A model generated the notes under the pieces. That model worked only from the letters and a program-made list of their open reading frames with translations. It did not search any database and was not told the origin of the DNA. From contig CANRKE010000001.1 of the NCBI GenBank assembly GCA_947631135.1, positions 8,644 through 72,643 of the forward strand: 64,000 nucleotides of DNA, read 5' to 3'. The position numbers were made by a program, and so were the translations under genes. This DNA is from an uncultured Bacilli bacterium. Lineage in GTDB: Bacteria; Bacillota_I; Bacilli_A; RF39; UBA660. Shown piece after piece: positions 25,642-34,070 of this stretch (the first letter of the stretch is position 1; every line of letters starts with the position of its first letter).

Positions 25642-26755
25642 CAAATACTCCATTTAAATACATTTTTTGAGTATTTTGTGCTTCTCTAGGCATTTCATCT
25701 GAAAATCTTTTTAGTGTACTACCTTTTTTTCCTTTAAAAGATACAGAGTATACTTGATCAGGTCTAATTATTGTATTATTTAATATGTTAGTTGAATGAG
25801 ATGTAAAAAATATTTGAGAATTATTTGAATAATGATTAAAATATTTAATAAGACACTCTTCTAGTTCGTTATGAAAACCACTACTAAACTCATCTAGAAT
25901 AATCATACAATCTTTTTTTATTGCATGAAGAAATATAGGTAAAAGATTAATTAGGGTATTATTTCCAATGGATTCAAAAACTTCTGGTATATAAATATCA
26001 GTACCTTCCTTTAAGAAAGAAATAAATTTATTATCCTTTGATTGAGCATTAAAAGATTCATTTTTATTTGGTGTTTTTGAATCATATGCAATCTTTTGTT
26101 TATAATTTATTTTATCAAAAAAATTATTTATTTCGTCAGTACCTATTTCTTCTAAATATTCGTGTGCTAAAAGTTTATTATTATTGTAATTAAAAATTTG
26201 TCTTGTATAGCAATTTATGTATATAGAATTTTTTAAAAATTCAAACCATTTAAGTAATAATTTATCATCATAAAAATGTGTATCAAAATATATTCTTCTT
26301 AAGAACAACAATTTATCCGATAAATTATCAAAATTCTTTTTTTCATCATAATTAAACTCTGCACTATTTCCAACTCTATTAATTATTGTTTTATTATTAA
26401 ATGTTAATTTTTCTTTTGTAATTTTATTAATTGTAAATTCTATTTCATAATCTATATTTGCATCATCAACAATGAAAAAATATTTTAAACTATAATTTTC
26501 TTTTTTTGTATAAAAACTTTTATTATACATAAAATTTATCTCATTATTACTAAATAATAGATCTAAAAGAAAAGTAATTGCTTTTAAAATTTGAGTTTTC
26601 CCTGATGCATTTTCTCCTACAAAAAGAGCTCCTTTTAAAATTCTATTTGCACCTACATTTTCTTTTTCTAGAAATTTATAATTTGTTGCTGAAAAATCAA
26701 TTTCTGTTTCATTAATGAAAGTTGTAAAATTATTTAAAATTATTTTTTCTAACAT
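25604..26755 (-). CDS. RloA-like AAA/ABC-type ATPase (COG1106 family)
   Basis: An SMC/ABC-class ATPase without transmembrane parts. MLEKIILNNFTTFINETEID is the typical N-terminal strand pair, Walker A is GENASGKT (47-54), Walker B is CMIILDEFSSGFH, and the H-loop is IFFTSHSTN. The insert between them is short, with no long coiled coil. It overlaps the TOPRIM-like gene by 38 bases, so both products are made together. A long inverted repeat covers its promoter region. Such pairs are found in abortive-infection and restriction-linked loci. 383 residues; an AGGAGG site precedes the ATG. Confidence 0.8.
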   Translation of the reverse strand: MLEKIILNNFTTFINETEIDFSATNYKFLEKENVGANRILKGALFVGENASGKTQILKAITFLLDLLFSNNEINFMYNKSFYTKKENYSLKYFFIVDDANIDYEIEFTINKITKEKLTFNNKTIINRVGNSAEFNYDEKKNFDNLSDKLLFLRRIYFDTHFYDDKLLLKWFEFLKNSIYINCYTRQIFNYNNNKLLAHEYLEEIGTDEINNFFDKINYKQKIAYDSKTPNKNESFNAQSKDNKFISFLKEGTDIYIPEVFESIGNNTLINLLPIFLHAIKKDCMIILDEFSSGFHNELEECLIKYFNHYSNNSQIFFTSHSTNILNNTIIRPDQVYSVSFKGKKGSTLKRFSDEMPREAQNTQKMYLNGVFDGIPRYNKIFKD

Positions 26756-26778
26756 TTTATCTCCTCCTTAATAACATT

Positions 26779-26850
26779 ATAACACATTAATGTAAAAAAA
26801 TTACATTTATAATTAAAAAAATGTAATTTTTTTACACCAACATGTGTTAT
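26779..26850. repeat. 72-base interrupted palindrome upstream of the ATPase pair
   Basis: Outer arms ATAACACAT (26779-26787) and ATGTGTTAT (26842-26850); inner arms of 18 bases, TGTAAAAAAATTACATTT (26791-26808) and its exact complement (26819-26836), around a 10-base A/T centre. The minus-strand -10 sequence TATAAT overlaps the edge next to the ATPase gene. It could be an operator, the end-to-end remnant of a small mobile element, or a terminator for mntP. Confidence 0.8.
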
Positions 26851-26874
26851 GCGATTTAATAATAGTAATTATTT

Positions 26875-27411
26875 TTATTTTATAAAAAAGTATATACCTA
26901 ATAAAATTAATACAATTCCTCCAATTATTCCTGCTGTTCTTCCATATTTATCTGATAATTTATTGCCTAACTTAACTCCCATATAGGTGAACAAAAAACT
27001 ACATACGCTAAATGATGAGAGAGCAAATAAAATATTATCTGTCATTAAATTTAATCCTAATCCTGTAGAAAATGAATCTAAACTAACAGAAAAAGCAAAT
27101 AGTAACATACCACCAAAACTTAATAAAAATCTTTTTTCTTCATTTTTTATTGAACTTATAATCATATCAATACCAATTATAGATAATATCATAAGTAGTA
27201 TATATTTACTATCTACTATTATATGTTCTATTATTACATTTCCTATATTAAGACCTATAAATGGCATTATAAAATGAAATATACCAACAATAATTGATAA
27301 TGTATAAACTTGTTTTTTTGTAACATTCATAGTACCAAAACATAGTGATAATGAAAAAGTATCCATCGATAAAGAAACAGCTAATAATAAAATTGTTAGT
27401 AACTCTTGCAT
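26875..27411 (-). CDS. mntP: MntP-family manganese efflux / YtaF-like membrane protein
   Basis: A small membrane protein with six predicted segments built as two similar halves. Each half carries the family motif: LSMDTFSLSLCFG near the N-terminus and FSVSLDSFSTGLGL in the middle, with the Asp residues thought to handle Mn. The start at 27411 follows GGAGG at 7 bases. At 178 residues it matches MntP; the related sporulation protein YtaF is slightly longer. In Bacillus, mntP (ywlD) also lies close to spoIIR and prmC, which supports the assignment. Confidence 0.85.
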   Translation of the reverse strand: MQELLTILLLAVSLSMDTFSLSLCFGTMNVTKKQVYTLSIIVGIFHFIMPFIGLNIGNVIIEHIIVDSKYILLMILSIIGIDMIISSIKNEEKRFLLSFGGMLLFAFSVSLDSFSTGLGLNLMTDNILFALSSFSVCSFLFTYMGVKLGNKLSDKYGRTAGIIGGIVLILLGIYFFIK

Positions 27412-27457
27412 ATAAGTGCCTCCTAACAAATTTTATTATTAAATTCTAAAATTTATA

Positions 27458-27985
27458 CTAAAAATATTTTTCAATAAGTTCCTTAGTAAAAAACTTATAT
27501 TCTACTTCATCACTTTCTTCTGCTTCAATTAAGCATAATGGTGGGAATAATACACACCAAAAGTTTTCACCTTCACCTTTTCCTATTGTTATTTTTAATG
27601 ATTCATAATTTCCCTTATTATATTTAACTCCCTTATATGTTTTCTCAGGAAAATAATTATAGCCATAATTTATTTTATATGTACTTACATATTCTTTTTC
27701 AGCAAATATTCTTTCAACACTTTTATTTAAAACATCAATATTATCTTTTATAATTTGTCTAGATTCTGTAATTGATTTACTATCTTTAAGTAATTCATAT
27801 AAACTTTTTTGAACTTCGTTTGATACACTATATTTTACGTTTTGATCATAAGCAGAATTACTGTTTGCAATTACTCTAAACCTTATTGCTTCTTTTGGTA
27901 TTACTACCTCTCCTGCTTCTACATTTTTATTTATTCCAAATATAATTAATAAACATATTGGAATTAGTATAAATAATTTTTTCAT
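27458..27985 (-). CDS. spoIIR: Stage II sporulation protein R homologue
   Basis: In Bacillus, SpoIIR is secreted from the forespore and activates the SpoIIGA protease that processes pro-sigma-E. This 175-residue protein has a signal peptide (about 1-24, ending VEAGEV), then IRFRVIANSNSAYDQ, and the diagnostic GEGENFWCVLFPPLCLIE near the C-terminus. Both blocks match SpoIIR closely. It lies downstream of prfA-prmC, exactly as in Bacillus. It is preceded by a perfect 11-bp inverted repeat that covers part of its ribosome binding site. Whether the organism sporulates cannot be told from this window. Confidence 0.9.
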   Translation of the reverse strand: MKKLFILIPICLLIIFGINKNVEAGEVVIPKEAIRFRVIANSNSAYDQNVKYSVSNEVQKSLYELLKDSKSITESRQIIKDNIDVLNKSVERIFAEKEYVSTYKINYGYNYFPEKTYKGVKYNKGNYESLKITIGKGEGENFWCVLFPPLCLIEAEESDEVEYKFFTKELIEKYF

Positions 27986-27989
27986 ATAA

Positions 27990-28032
27990 ATACACTAACC
28001 TTTCTCTTACAATATAATATTGGTTAGTGTAT
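27990..28032 (-). repeat. Perfect 11-bp inverted repeat in front of spoIIR
   Basis: ATACACTAACC (27990-28000) and GGTTAGTGTAT (28022-28032) around 21 bases. In the transcript the stem takes up part of the only ribosome-binding-like sequence (AGAGAAAGG), which already sits an unusual 13 bases from the ATG. No T tract follows, so it is a poor terminator for prmC. A role in restraining spoIIR translation is inference. Confidence 0.6.
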
Positions 28033-28039
28033 ATAATTT

Positions 28040-28762
28040 TTATTCACAATTATTAAAAATAAATATAAATCTATCTTTTTTTTCCATATCTTTTTTAGTT
28101 ATTATATGACTATTAGGAAAATATTTAAGAGCTATTTTTTTTACTTCATCTTTTTGTTTATAACCTATTTCAAAAGCTATTAAACTTTTTCTATTAAGTA
28201 TTCTACTAGCTTTTTTCAGTATTTCTTCATAATAATATAATCCATTATTGTCTGCATAAAGAGCAAGGTGTGGTTCATTATTTTTAACTATATCCATTAT
28301 TTCTTTATCATCGTGTGAAATGTATGGAGGATTACTTATTAATATATCAACTTTACCATTAAATTTATCAAATAGATTACAATTGATAAATTCTATTTCT
28401 GCATTATTTCTTTTAGCATTTTTCATTGCTACTTCAATTGCTTCTTTACTAATATCAGTTGCATATACCCTAGATATTATTTCTTTTTTTAGTGTAATTG
28501 CTATACAGCCACTGCCAGTTCCTACATCTATTATTATAGGATTATTAAAGTATTTATTTGCAAATAATATAGTATATGATACTAGTTCTTCAGTTTCAAA
28601 TCTTGGAATTAATACATTTTTATTTACAATGAAATTGTAATTATAAAAATCTACGTTTCCTACAATATATTGTACTGGTTCTCCACTTTTAAGACGTATA
28701 TAAGCATTTTCAAGTTGATTTTTATCTTCTATATATTTTTCTAGATATTCTTTTGCTTCCAT
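28040..28762 (-). CDS. prmC: Peptide chain release factor N5-glutamine methyltransferase
   Basis: PrmC methylates the Gln of the GGQ motif in release factors. The Rossmann SAM site is VGTGSGC (80-86) and the substrate-binding NPPY is at 144-147. The RFETEEL motif before the SAM site is typical. At 240 residues it is about 40 shorter than usual, because the helical N-terminal domain is reduced. It follows prfA, its substrate gene, after 5 bases, so enzyme and substrate are co-expressed. Confidence 0.95.
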   Translation of the reverse strand: MEAKEYLEKYIEDKNQLENAYIRLKSGEPVQYIVGNVDFYNYNFIVNKNVLIPRFETEELVSYTILFANKYFNNPIIIDVGTGSGCIAITLKKEIISRVYATDISKEAIEVAMKNAKRNNAEIEFINCNLFDKFNGKVDILISNPPYISHDDKEIMDIVKNNEPHLALYADNNGLYYYEEILKKASRILNRKSLIAFEIGYKQKDEVKKIALKYFPNSHIITKKDMEKKDRFIFIFNNCE

Positions 28763-28767
28763 ATTTA

Positions 28768-29823
28768 TTAATTTCCACTTAATTTTCTTTTTTGATCTTC
28801 TGTTATTAAGGCATCAATAACTTTATCAATATCTCCTTGCATTATTCTATCTAATGTATTAAGTGTAAATCCTATTCTGTGATCTGTTACTCTATTTTGT
28901 GGATAATTATATGTTCTTATTTTTTCTGATCTATCACCAGTTCCTATTTTACTTCTTCTTTCATCACCAAGTTCTTTATCTCTTTCTTGTTGTTTTAAAT
29001 CATATAATCTTGCTTGTAATATTTTTATTGCTTTTTCTTTATTTTTTATTTGACTTCTTTCAGTTTGTGAATATACAACTATCCCTGTTGGAATATGAGT
29101 AAGTCTTACTGCTGAATCTGTTGTATTAACTCCTTGTCCACCACAACCACTACTTCTAGTTATATCTATTCTTACATCATTCATATCAAGATCTGCATCT
29201 ACTTCTTCTACTTCGGGCATAACTAGTACGGTTGCTGTTGAAGTATGTACTCTTCCTTGTGTTTCTGTTGAAGGTACTCTTTGTACTCTGTGTGCTCCAC
29301 TTTCATATTTTAATTTTGAGTATACATTGTCCCCTTTAACCATAAAACTAATTTGAGAGTAACCACCTGCAGGTGAATGTTCTTCTTCAATTATATCTAT
29401 TTTCCAGTTTTCTTTTTCTGCTAATTTTTTGTACATATCAAATAAATCACCAGCAAATATGTTTGCTTCATCTCCACCAGCTGCACCTCTTATTTCTACT
29501 ATAACGTTCTTATCATCATTTGGATCTTTTGGAATTAGTAATATTTCTAAGTTTTGTTCTATTTTTGTTTTTTCTGCATTTAATTTTTCTAATTCTTCTT
29601 TTCCTAATGATGCTAAGTCATCATCTTTTAACATTTCTTTTGCAGCTTCTATGTCTTCTAAAACTTGCTTGTATTTATTGTATTCTTCAACTGTTTCTTC
29701 TAATCCTGATTGCTCCTTTGATAGTTTTTTTGATTTTTCTATATCCATAATTATATCTTGATGTGTTAATAATTCGGAAATTTCGTTGTATCTTTTTTCT
29801 ATTGTATCAAGTCTTTCTATCAT
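28768..29823 (-). CDS. prfA: Peptide chain release factor 1
   Basis: RF1 ends translation at UAA and UAG. The 351-residue protein contains GCGGQGVN, with the catalytic GGQ at 228-230. The stop-codon reading tripeptide PxT appears as PST in RVQRVPSTETQG (184-186), where many RF1 proteins have PAT; the pattern marks it as RF1 rather than RF2. It lies in the rpoE-prfA-prmC run, in the same order as in Bacillus relatives. Confidence 0.97.
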   Translation of the reverse strand: MIERLDTIEKRYNEISELLTHQDIIMDIEKSKKLSKEQSGLEETVEEYNKYKQVLEDIEAAKEMLKDDDLASLGKEELEKLNAEKTKIEQNLEILLIPKDPNDDKNVIVEIRGAAGGDEANIFAGDLFDMYKKLAEKENWKIDIIEEEHSPAGGYSQISFMVKGDNVYSKLKYESGAHRVQRVPSTETQGRVHTSTATVLVMPEVEEVDADLDMNDVRIDITRSSGCGGQGVNTTDSAVRLTHIPTGIVVYSQTERSQIKNKEKAIKILQARLYDLKQQERDKELGDERRSKIGTGDRSEKIRTYNYPQNRVTDHRIGFTLNTLDRIMQGDIDKVIDALITEDQKRKLSGN

Positions 29824-29834
29824 AAGACTCCCTC

Positions 29835-30272
29835 CTATTCTATTTCACTATCATCATCGTCTGATATAACTACTAAATCTTCAATATCATCTTCTTCGTA
29901 ATCATCATCGCTTTCGTCTGAATAGTCGTCTTCTTCCTCTTCATCTTTTACTTCATCATCACTATCATCTTCTAAATCAAGTGAATCCATATCTTCATCA
30001 TCTTCATTTATTTTAATTTTATTAGAATGCTTTTCTTTAACATCCCAAAATCCTGATGGAAGTGAATAAAATCTTTTATCTGTTGTAAGTGTTGTAAAAA
30101 AGTCCCCAATAAGTTCCATCATTTCTTCTTCACCAATTTCTAACATTTTACATACCTTTTTAAATAATGTTAGAGTTTTCATTTGTCTATCTTCTTTTTT
30201 TAATATTTCATATGCAATATCTGTATATGATAATTGTTCCAATTCTTCTTTACTCATTTTAAATATATTCAT
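29835..30272 (-). CDS. rpoE: RNA polymerase delta subunit
   Basis: Delta is specific to Bacilli-type Firmicutes and speeds RNA polymerase recycling from nucleic acids. Residues 1-90 form the HARE-HTH domain (SYTDIAYEILKKEDRQMKTL and LPSGFWDVKEKH). The rest, about 105-145, is almost wholly Asp, Glu and Ser, the unstructured acidic tail that mimics nucleic acid. Length 145. It lies directly after argS, as in Bacillus subtilis, and is strong evidence for the lineage. Confidence 0.95.
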   Translation of the reverse strand: MNIFKMSKEELEQLSYTDIAYEILKKEDRQMKTLTLFKKVCKMLEIGEEEMMELIGDFFTTLTTDKRFYSLPSGFWDVKEKHSNKIKINEDDEDMDSLDLEDDSDDEVKDEEEEDDYSDESDDDYEEDDIEDLVVISDDDDSEIE

Positions 30273-30283
30273 TTCTATTCCTC

Positions 30284-31891
30284 CTACATTTTATTTGGTG
30301 CACTAACACCTATTAAATTAAGTGCATCTTCAAGTATTATATTTATCGCACTTAGAAGTGTTATTCTTTCACTAGAATATTCATAATCTTCTGTAATTAT
30401 TTTTTCTTGTGCGTAATAACTGTGAAATAAACTTGCTAGTTCATATATATAATTTGTTATCATATGAGGTAATCTTTTTTCTGCACTTACTTTTATTGTT
30501 TCCTTATAATAATATAGCTTTTTCATGATATAATATGCGTAAGTATTATCAATAGTTCTAAAAGTTTTTGATAGTCCAATATTTTTTTCTTTAGCACTTT
30601 TAAGTATTGAGCATATTCTTGCATGTGCATATTGTATATAATATACTGGATTCTCATTATTTTTTTGTGTTGCTACATCTACATCTATATCCATTTGTGT
30701 ATCTAAACTTTTAGTAACATAAAAATATCTTAAAGCATCTTTGCCTATCATTTTTTCTAAATCTTTAATAGTAATTGAATTACCTGTTCTTTTACTCATT
30801 TTAAATTCTTTACCATCTTTTATTAACCTAACCATTTGTAATATTTTTATTTCTAGTTTTTCACTTTTATTATTTAATATTTCCATACTAGATTTTAATC
30901 TATTAATGTATCCATGATGATCAGAACCTAAAACATCAATTATTATATCATATCCTCTTTGATATTTATCATTATGATATGCTATATCTGGTAAAAAATA
31001 TGTATATGTTCCATCTGTTTTTATTAAAACTCTATCTTTGTCATCATAATAATCAGTTGTCTTTAGAAAAAGTGCTCCCTCTTTTTCATATGTTTTATTA
31101 CTATTTTTTAATATATTTAATACATTATCTATTTTATTAGCATCATATAATGATTGTTCACTAGTCCATACATCAAATTCTATATTGATATCTTTTAAAT
31201 CTTTCTTTATTTTATTTAATAATATATTTAATCCCTCTTTTTTAAAATAATTTATATCTCTATCTAATAATGTATCATTATATTTTTCTTTTAATTGTTG
31301 TGCTATTTCTATTATTTCTTTTCCATGATATCCGTCTTCTGGTAAATTACTATCAAGACCAAGTAATTCTTTATATCTTTCTTTTATAGATATACCTAGA
31401 TTATTCATTTGATTTCCTGCATCATTTATATAATATTCACGAGTTACATCATATCCAGCTTTCTTCATTATATTTGCAAGACTTGATCCATAGCACGCCC
31501 CTCTTGCATGTCCTAAATGTAATATTCCTGTTGGATTTGCACTTACATATTCTAAATTTACTTTAATATTGTTTTTATCCATTTTAGCATAATTCTCTTT
31601 TTTATCTATAATTTCTAATATATTATTATATAGATAATCTTTTTTTAGAAAAAAGTTGATAAATCCAGGTGGAGCTATTTCTATTTTTTCTATGTTTTCA
31701 TCAATTATACTTTCTTTTAATGTTTGGGCAATATCCATTGGATTTTTTCCTAACACTTTTGATTTTTTTAAGCATATATTGCTAGAATAATCTCCGTTTT
31801 TATCATTTGCTGGTACTTCTAAATTAACTTCATCTATGTTTAATGAAAGTATTTTAGCAATTTTTTCTTTTATTATTTCCTCTATTTTCAC
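30284..31891 (-). CDS. argS: Arginyl-tRNA synthetase
   Basis: A class I synthetase charging tRNA-Arg. The HIGH motif appears as PTGILHLGHARGA and the KMSKS loop as FKMSKRTGNS. The C-terminal helical anticodon-binding DALR domain ends LNLIGVSAPNKM. At 535 residues it is near the short end of the family. The start is GTG at 31891, overlapping the TGA of the preceding DUF1934 gene by 4 bases, with GAGGTG upstream. The ywiB-argS-rpoE order is the Bacillus one. Confidence 0.97.
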   Translation of the reverse strand: MKIEEIIKEKIAKILSLNIDEVNLEVPANDKNGDYSSNICLKKSKVLGKNPMDIAQTLKESIIDENIEKIEIAPPGFINFFLKKDYLYNNILEIIDKKENYAKMDKNNIKVNLEYVSANPTGILHLGHARGACYGSSLANIMKKAGYDVTREYYINDAGNQMNNLGISIKERYKELLGLDSNLPEDGYHGKEIIEIAQQLKEKYNDTLLDRDINYFKKEGLNILLNKIKKDLKDINIEFDVWTSEQSLYDANKIDNVLNILKNSNKTYEKEGALFLKTTDYYDDKDRVLIKTDGTYTYFLPDIAYHNDKYQRGYDIIIDVLGSDHHGYINRLKSSMEILNNKSEKLEIKILQMVRLIKDGKEFKMSKRTGNSITIKDLEKMIGKDALRYFYVTKSLDTQMDIDVDVATQKNNENPVYYIQYAHARICSILKSAKEKNIGLSKTFRTIDNTYAYYIMKKLYYYKETIKVSAEKRLPHMITNYIYELASLFHSYYAQEKIITEDYEYSSERITLLSAINIILEDALNLIGVSAPNKM

Positions 31892-32253
31892 TCTATCACC
31901 TCATATTCTAGATGTAGAATACTTTTACAGTTTTCAAGCATAAAATTTACATCGATAGTATTATCTTTTATTTTGATACTTTTTGTCAATACATTTATGT
32001 AAATTTTTACATTATTTTTAATTATTTTGTAATATGACTCATTATTTTTTGCTTTAACAAACACATATTTTAATATTGTTTCTTTATTTTTTTTATTAAA
32101 TACTAATCTATCTTTATTAATATTAATAATAAATTCATCATTATTATGTTTATATTTTATTATGTTATTCTTTATTATTCCTTTACTTGATATTTCAATT
32201 TTTTCTTTTCCCATACCATTAATAAAATATCCACTTATATTAATATTTTTCAT
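31888..32253 (-). CDS. DUF1934 (YwiB-like) beta-barrel protein
   Basis: A 121-residue protein with alternating strands (INISGYFINGMGKEKIEI) and a C-terminal segment NFMLENCKSILHLEYEVIE. Similarity to DUF1934, together with the position immediately before argS, matches ywiB of Bacillus. The family has a lipocalin-like fold and no established function. It is the first gene of the argS-rpoE-prfA-prmC-spoIIR run and overlaps argS by 4 bases. Confidence 0.75.
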   Translation of the reverse strand: MKNINISGYFINGMGKEKIEISSKGIIKNNIIKYKHNNDEFIININKDRLVFNKKNKETILKYVFVKAKNNESYYKIIKNNVKIYINVLTKSIKIKDNTIDVNFMLENCKSILHLEYEVIE

Positions 32254-32276
32254 AAACTTCCCTCATTTGCTGATTA

Positions 32277-32305
32277 ATTATAACACAGCATAAAATTATA
32301 ATCAA
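32277..32305 (-). promoter_or_regulatory. Promoter of the ywiB-argS-rpoE-prfA-prmC operon
   Basis: On the minus strand TTGATT (32300-32305), 17 bases, TATAAT (32277-32282) with an extended -10 TGTG. It is 24 bases before the first start codon. Confidence 0.7.
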
Positions 32306-32320
32306 TTACTTATAAAAATA

Positions 32321-32340
32321 ATACTCAAAAAATTGAGTAT
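32321..32340 (-). terminator. Terminator of the surface-protein gene
   Basis: Stem ATACTCAA/TTGAGTAT with a 4-base loop, followed on the minus strand by ATTTTTAT. Confidence 0.7.
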
Positions 32341-32356
32341 CATTTTAAAATTAAAT

Positions 32357-33934
32357 TCATTCAATGTTTGCTTTTATAACATATGGTGTAGATTTTTCCC
32401 CGTTTCCTTGGGTAAATAACGTGTCAGCACGTAGATTTAAGACTGGAACAACACCTTCTGAATAGTAATTATTATTATAGTCTATACATCCGTTTATGTA
32501 TGTACCAAATTCATGTGCACTACTATCATTAGAAAAATATGGTGACATAAGCCATCTATATGAAACAATTCCGTATAAATAATATTTTTGGTTTAAAATC
32601 TGATAATTTCCTCCTGCAAATACTGTTTCATCTGCTGATAATAAACCTATTTTTAAATCATATTCTCCTCCGTAAGTTTTGTTGGTATTTGGACACATAA
32701 ATGTTGGAGTATTTATTGTTCTTATTCTATTATATGCACCATAATATATAAAATTTTCATTTGTATTGGATACTGATGTATCGTTACAATATCTTGTACT
32801 TGCTAGTACTTTATCATATGGAATCATATTTGTTTCATACCAATTATCTAAATATTCTTTTATTGTTGAAGAATCTCCATCTTGAATGTTTGGCTTACTA
32901 TTATTGTATGTATACCCTACATATTTTTCTGAATTAGATGTTTCATTAAATTCACTATAACCAATTGCTCCATCTGCAACTATTCTTATTGTTCCATCTC
33001 CATTTATTCTTACTATCCTAAATAGCATATCTTCTCCTGGTTTTGCTCCTACCTCTTTTATATCTGCTTTACATTCTTCGACTGATTTATAACCATAATT
33101 TGTTGAATAATTTCGTTCACATACTTCTTCTACATCAATTCTTTTTGTATATATATAACTTTTATTAGGTATTGTATAACATGGTTGTGCATCGCTAGGC
33201 CATTTTAATCCTTCTATTTTAACATAATTGTCTTCCACTGCTCCTCTAAAATAATATGTTTCTCCACCATCGTCTATATCTTGTATTAATCCTTCATCAG
33301 TCTTTGATATTTCATTGAAATTTGTTTTTTTATTATTTATTGGATTATTATTCTTTATTATTTTAGATAGTAATTCTGGTTGCTTTTTTTGATGCCCTAC
33401 TACTGTTATTTTTCCAGAAAATGTTTTATTCATCATATCCGATTGATCTAATCCATTTTCACTTATCCATATATATAATTCATAACTTTTATTTCCTTTA
33501 CTTGATATCTCTTGGTTATTTGCAAGTAATAATTTATTATCTAACACATTTCTAAAGTTTCCATTATTTATTTTTTCTTCGCTCGAATATAATGCCCACT
33601 TAAATTCTAAATCTGCTAATTCAGGAGGTAATATAATATCTGTTATATTAATATCTACATATGCTTTAGCTGTTCCTGTATTGTTTACTTTAAAACTTAT
33701 CTTGCTAGCTTTTTCTTTTATATCTTTATCATATATTGGTTGTATATTACTTAAATTTACTGTATTTAAATTATCATTTTCATAATTAATTAATAAAGTC
33801 CCAGCTTCAACTGAATTTTTATTTGTTGCTTTATTTGCAGATATATATGCATATGTTATACTTATCAATAGTAATATTATCGCAATTATTGTTGTTATTA
33901 TTGTTTTTACCTTTCTTATATTTTTCTTTTCCAT
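32357..33934 (-). CDS. Exported surface protein with TasA/camelysin-like N-terminal domain, 525 aa
   Basis: The N-terminus carries a signal or anchor segment (about residues 10-30), then YAYISANKATNKNSVEAGTL. The next 150 residues resemble the camelysin/TasA type of beta-sandwich (SKISFKVNNTGTAKAYVDIN). The C-terminal half resembles the DUF6273-type repeat domain of gut Firmicutes: ILASTRYCND-like segments, YRWLMSPYF, and VVPVLNLRAD before a GNGEKSTPYVI end. There is no LPxTG motif. Six or so Cys are spread through the middle. It is monocistronic, with a strong promoter, a structured leader with its own terminator, and a terminator behind. I infer a regulated cell-surface or matrix protein. 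Confidence 0.65.
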   Translation of the reverse strand: MEKKNIRKVKTIITTIIAIILLLISITYAYISANKATNKNSVEAGTLLINYENDNLNTVNLSNIQPIYDKDIKEKASKISFKVNNTGTAKAYVDINITDIILPPELADLEFKWALYSSEEKINNGNFRNVLDNKLLLANNQEISSKGNKSYELYIWISENGLDQSDMMNKTFSGKITVVGHQKKQPELLSKIIKNNNPINNKKTNFNEISKTDEGLIQDIDDGGETYYFRGAVEDNYVKIEGLKWPSDAQPCYTIPNKSYIYTKRIDVEEVCERNYSTNYGYKSVEECKADIKEVGAKPGEDMLFRIVRINGDGTIRIVADGAIGYSEFNETSNSEKYVGYTYNNSKPNIQDGDSSTIKEYLDNWYETNMIPYDKVLASTRYCNDTSVSNTNENFIYYGAYNRIRTINTPTFMCPNTNKTYGGEYDLKIGLLSADETVFAGGNYQILNQKYYLYGIVSYRWLMSPYFSNDSSAHEFGTYINGCIDYNNNYYSEGVVPVLNLRADTLFTQGNGEKSTPYVIKANIE

Positions 33935-33954
33935 AACAATATCCTCTCAATAAT

Positions 33955-33988
33955 ATCAAAAAGCCTACCTAAAAATTTAGGTAAGCTT
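33955..33988 (-). terminator. Terminator inside the leader of the surface-protein gene (attenuator)
   Basis: On the minus strand AAGCTTACCTAAA pairs with TTTAGGTAGGCTT over 13 bp (one G-T pair) with a very short loop, then a T run. It sits directly before the GAGAGG ribosome binding site of the 33934 gene, so it would stop transcription before the coding region. Confidence 0.75.
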
Positions 33989-34070
33989 AAGGCTTATAAG
34001 AATATATCTATTTACCCCCCCCATAGCGAACATATGTTTGTACATGTTTCTTTATGGAGAGGGCTTACCT
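33979..34070 (-). ncRNA. Riboswitch-like leader RNA, class unknown
   Basis: On the minus strand the leader can form a closing helix P1 between AGGTAAGC (34063-34070) and GCTTACCT (33979-33986). Inside it is a 10-11 bp arm formed by CCTCTCCATA (34053-34062) and TATGGGGGGG (34016-34025), topped by GAAACATG...CATATGTTC. The 3' strand of P1 lies wholly within the 5' arm of the terminator at 33961-33988, so P1 and terminator exclude each other. That is the standard layout of a transcription-terminating riboswitch or protein-controlled attenuator. I could not match it to a known class. Confidence 0.6.
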
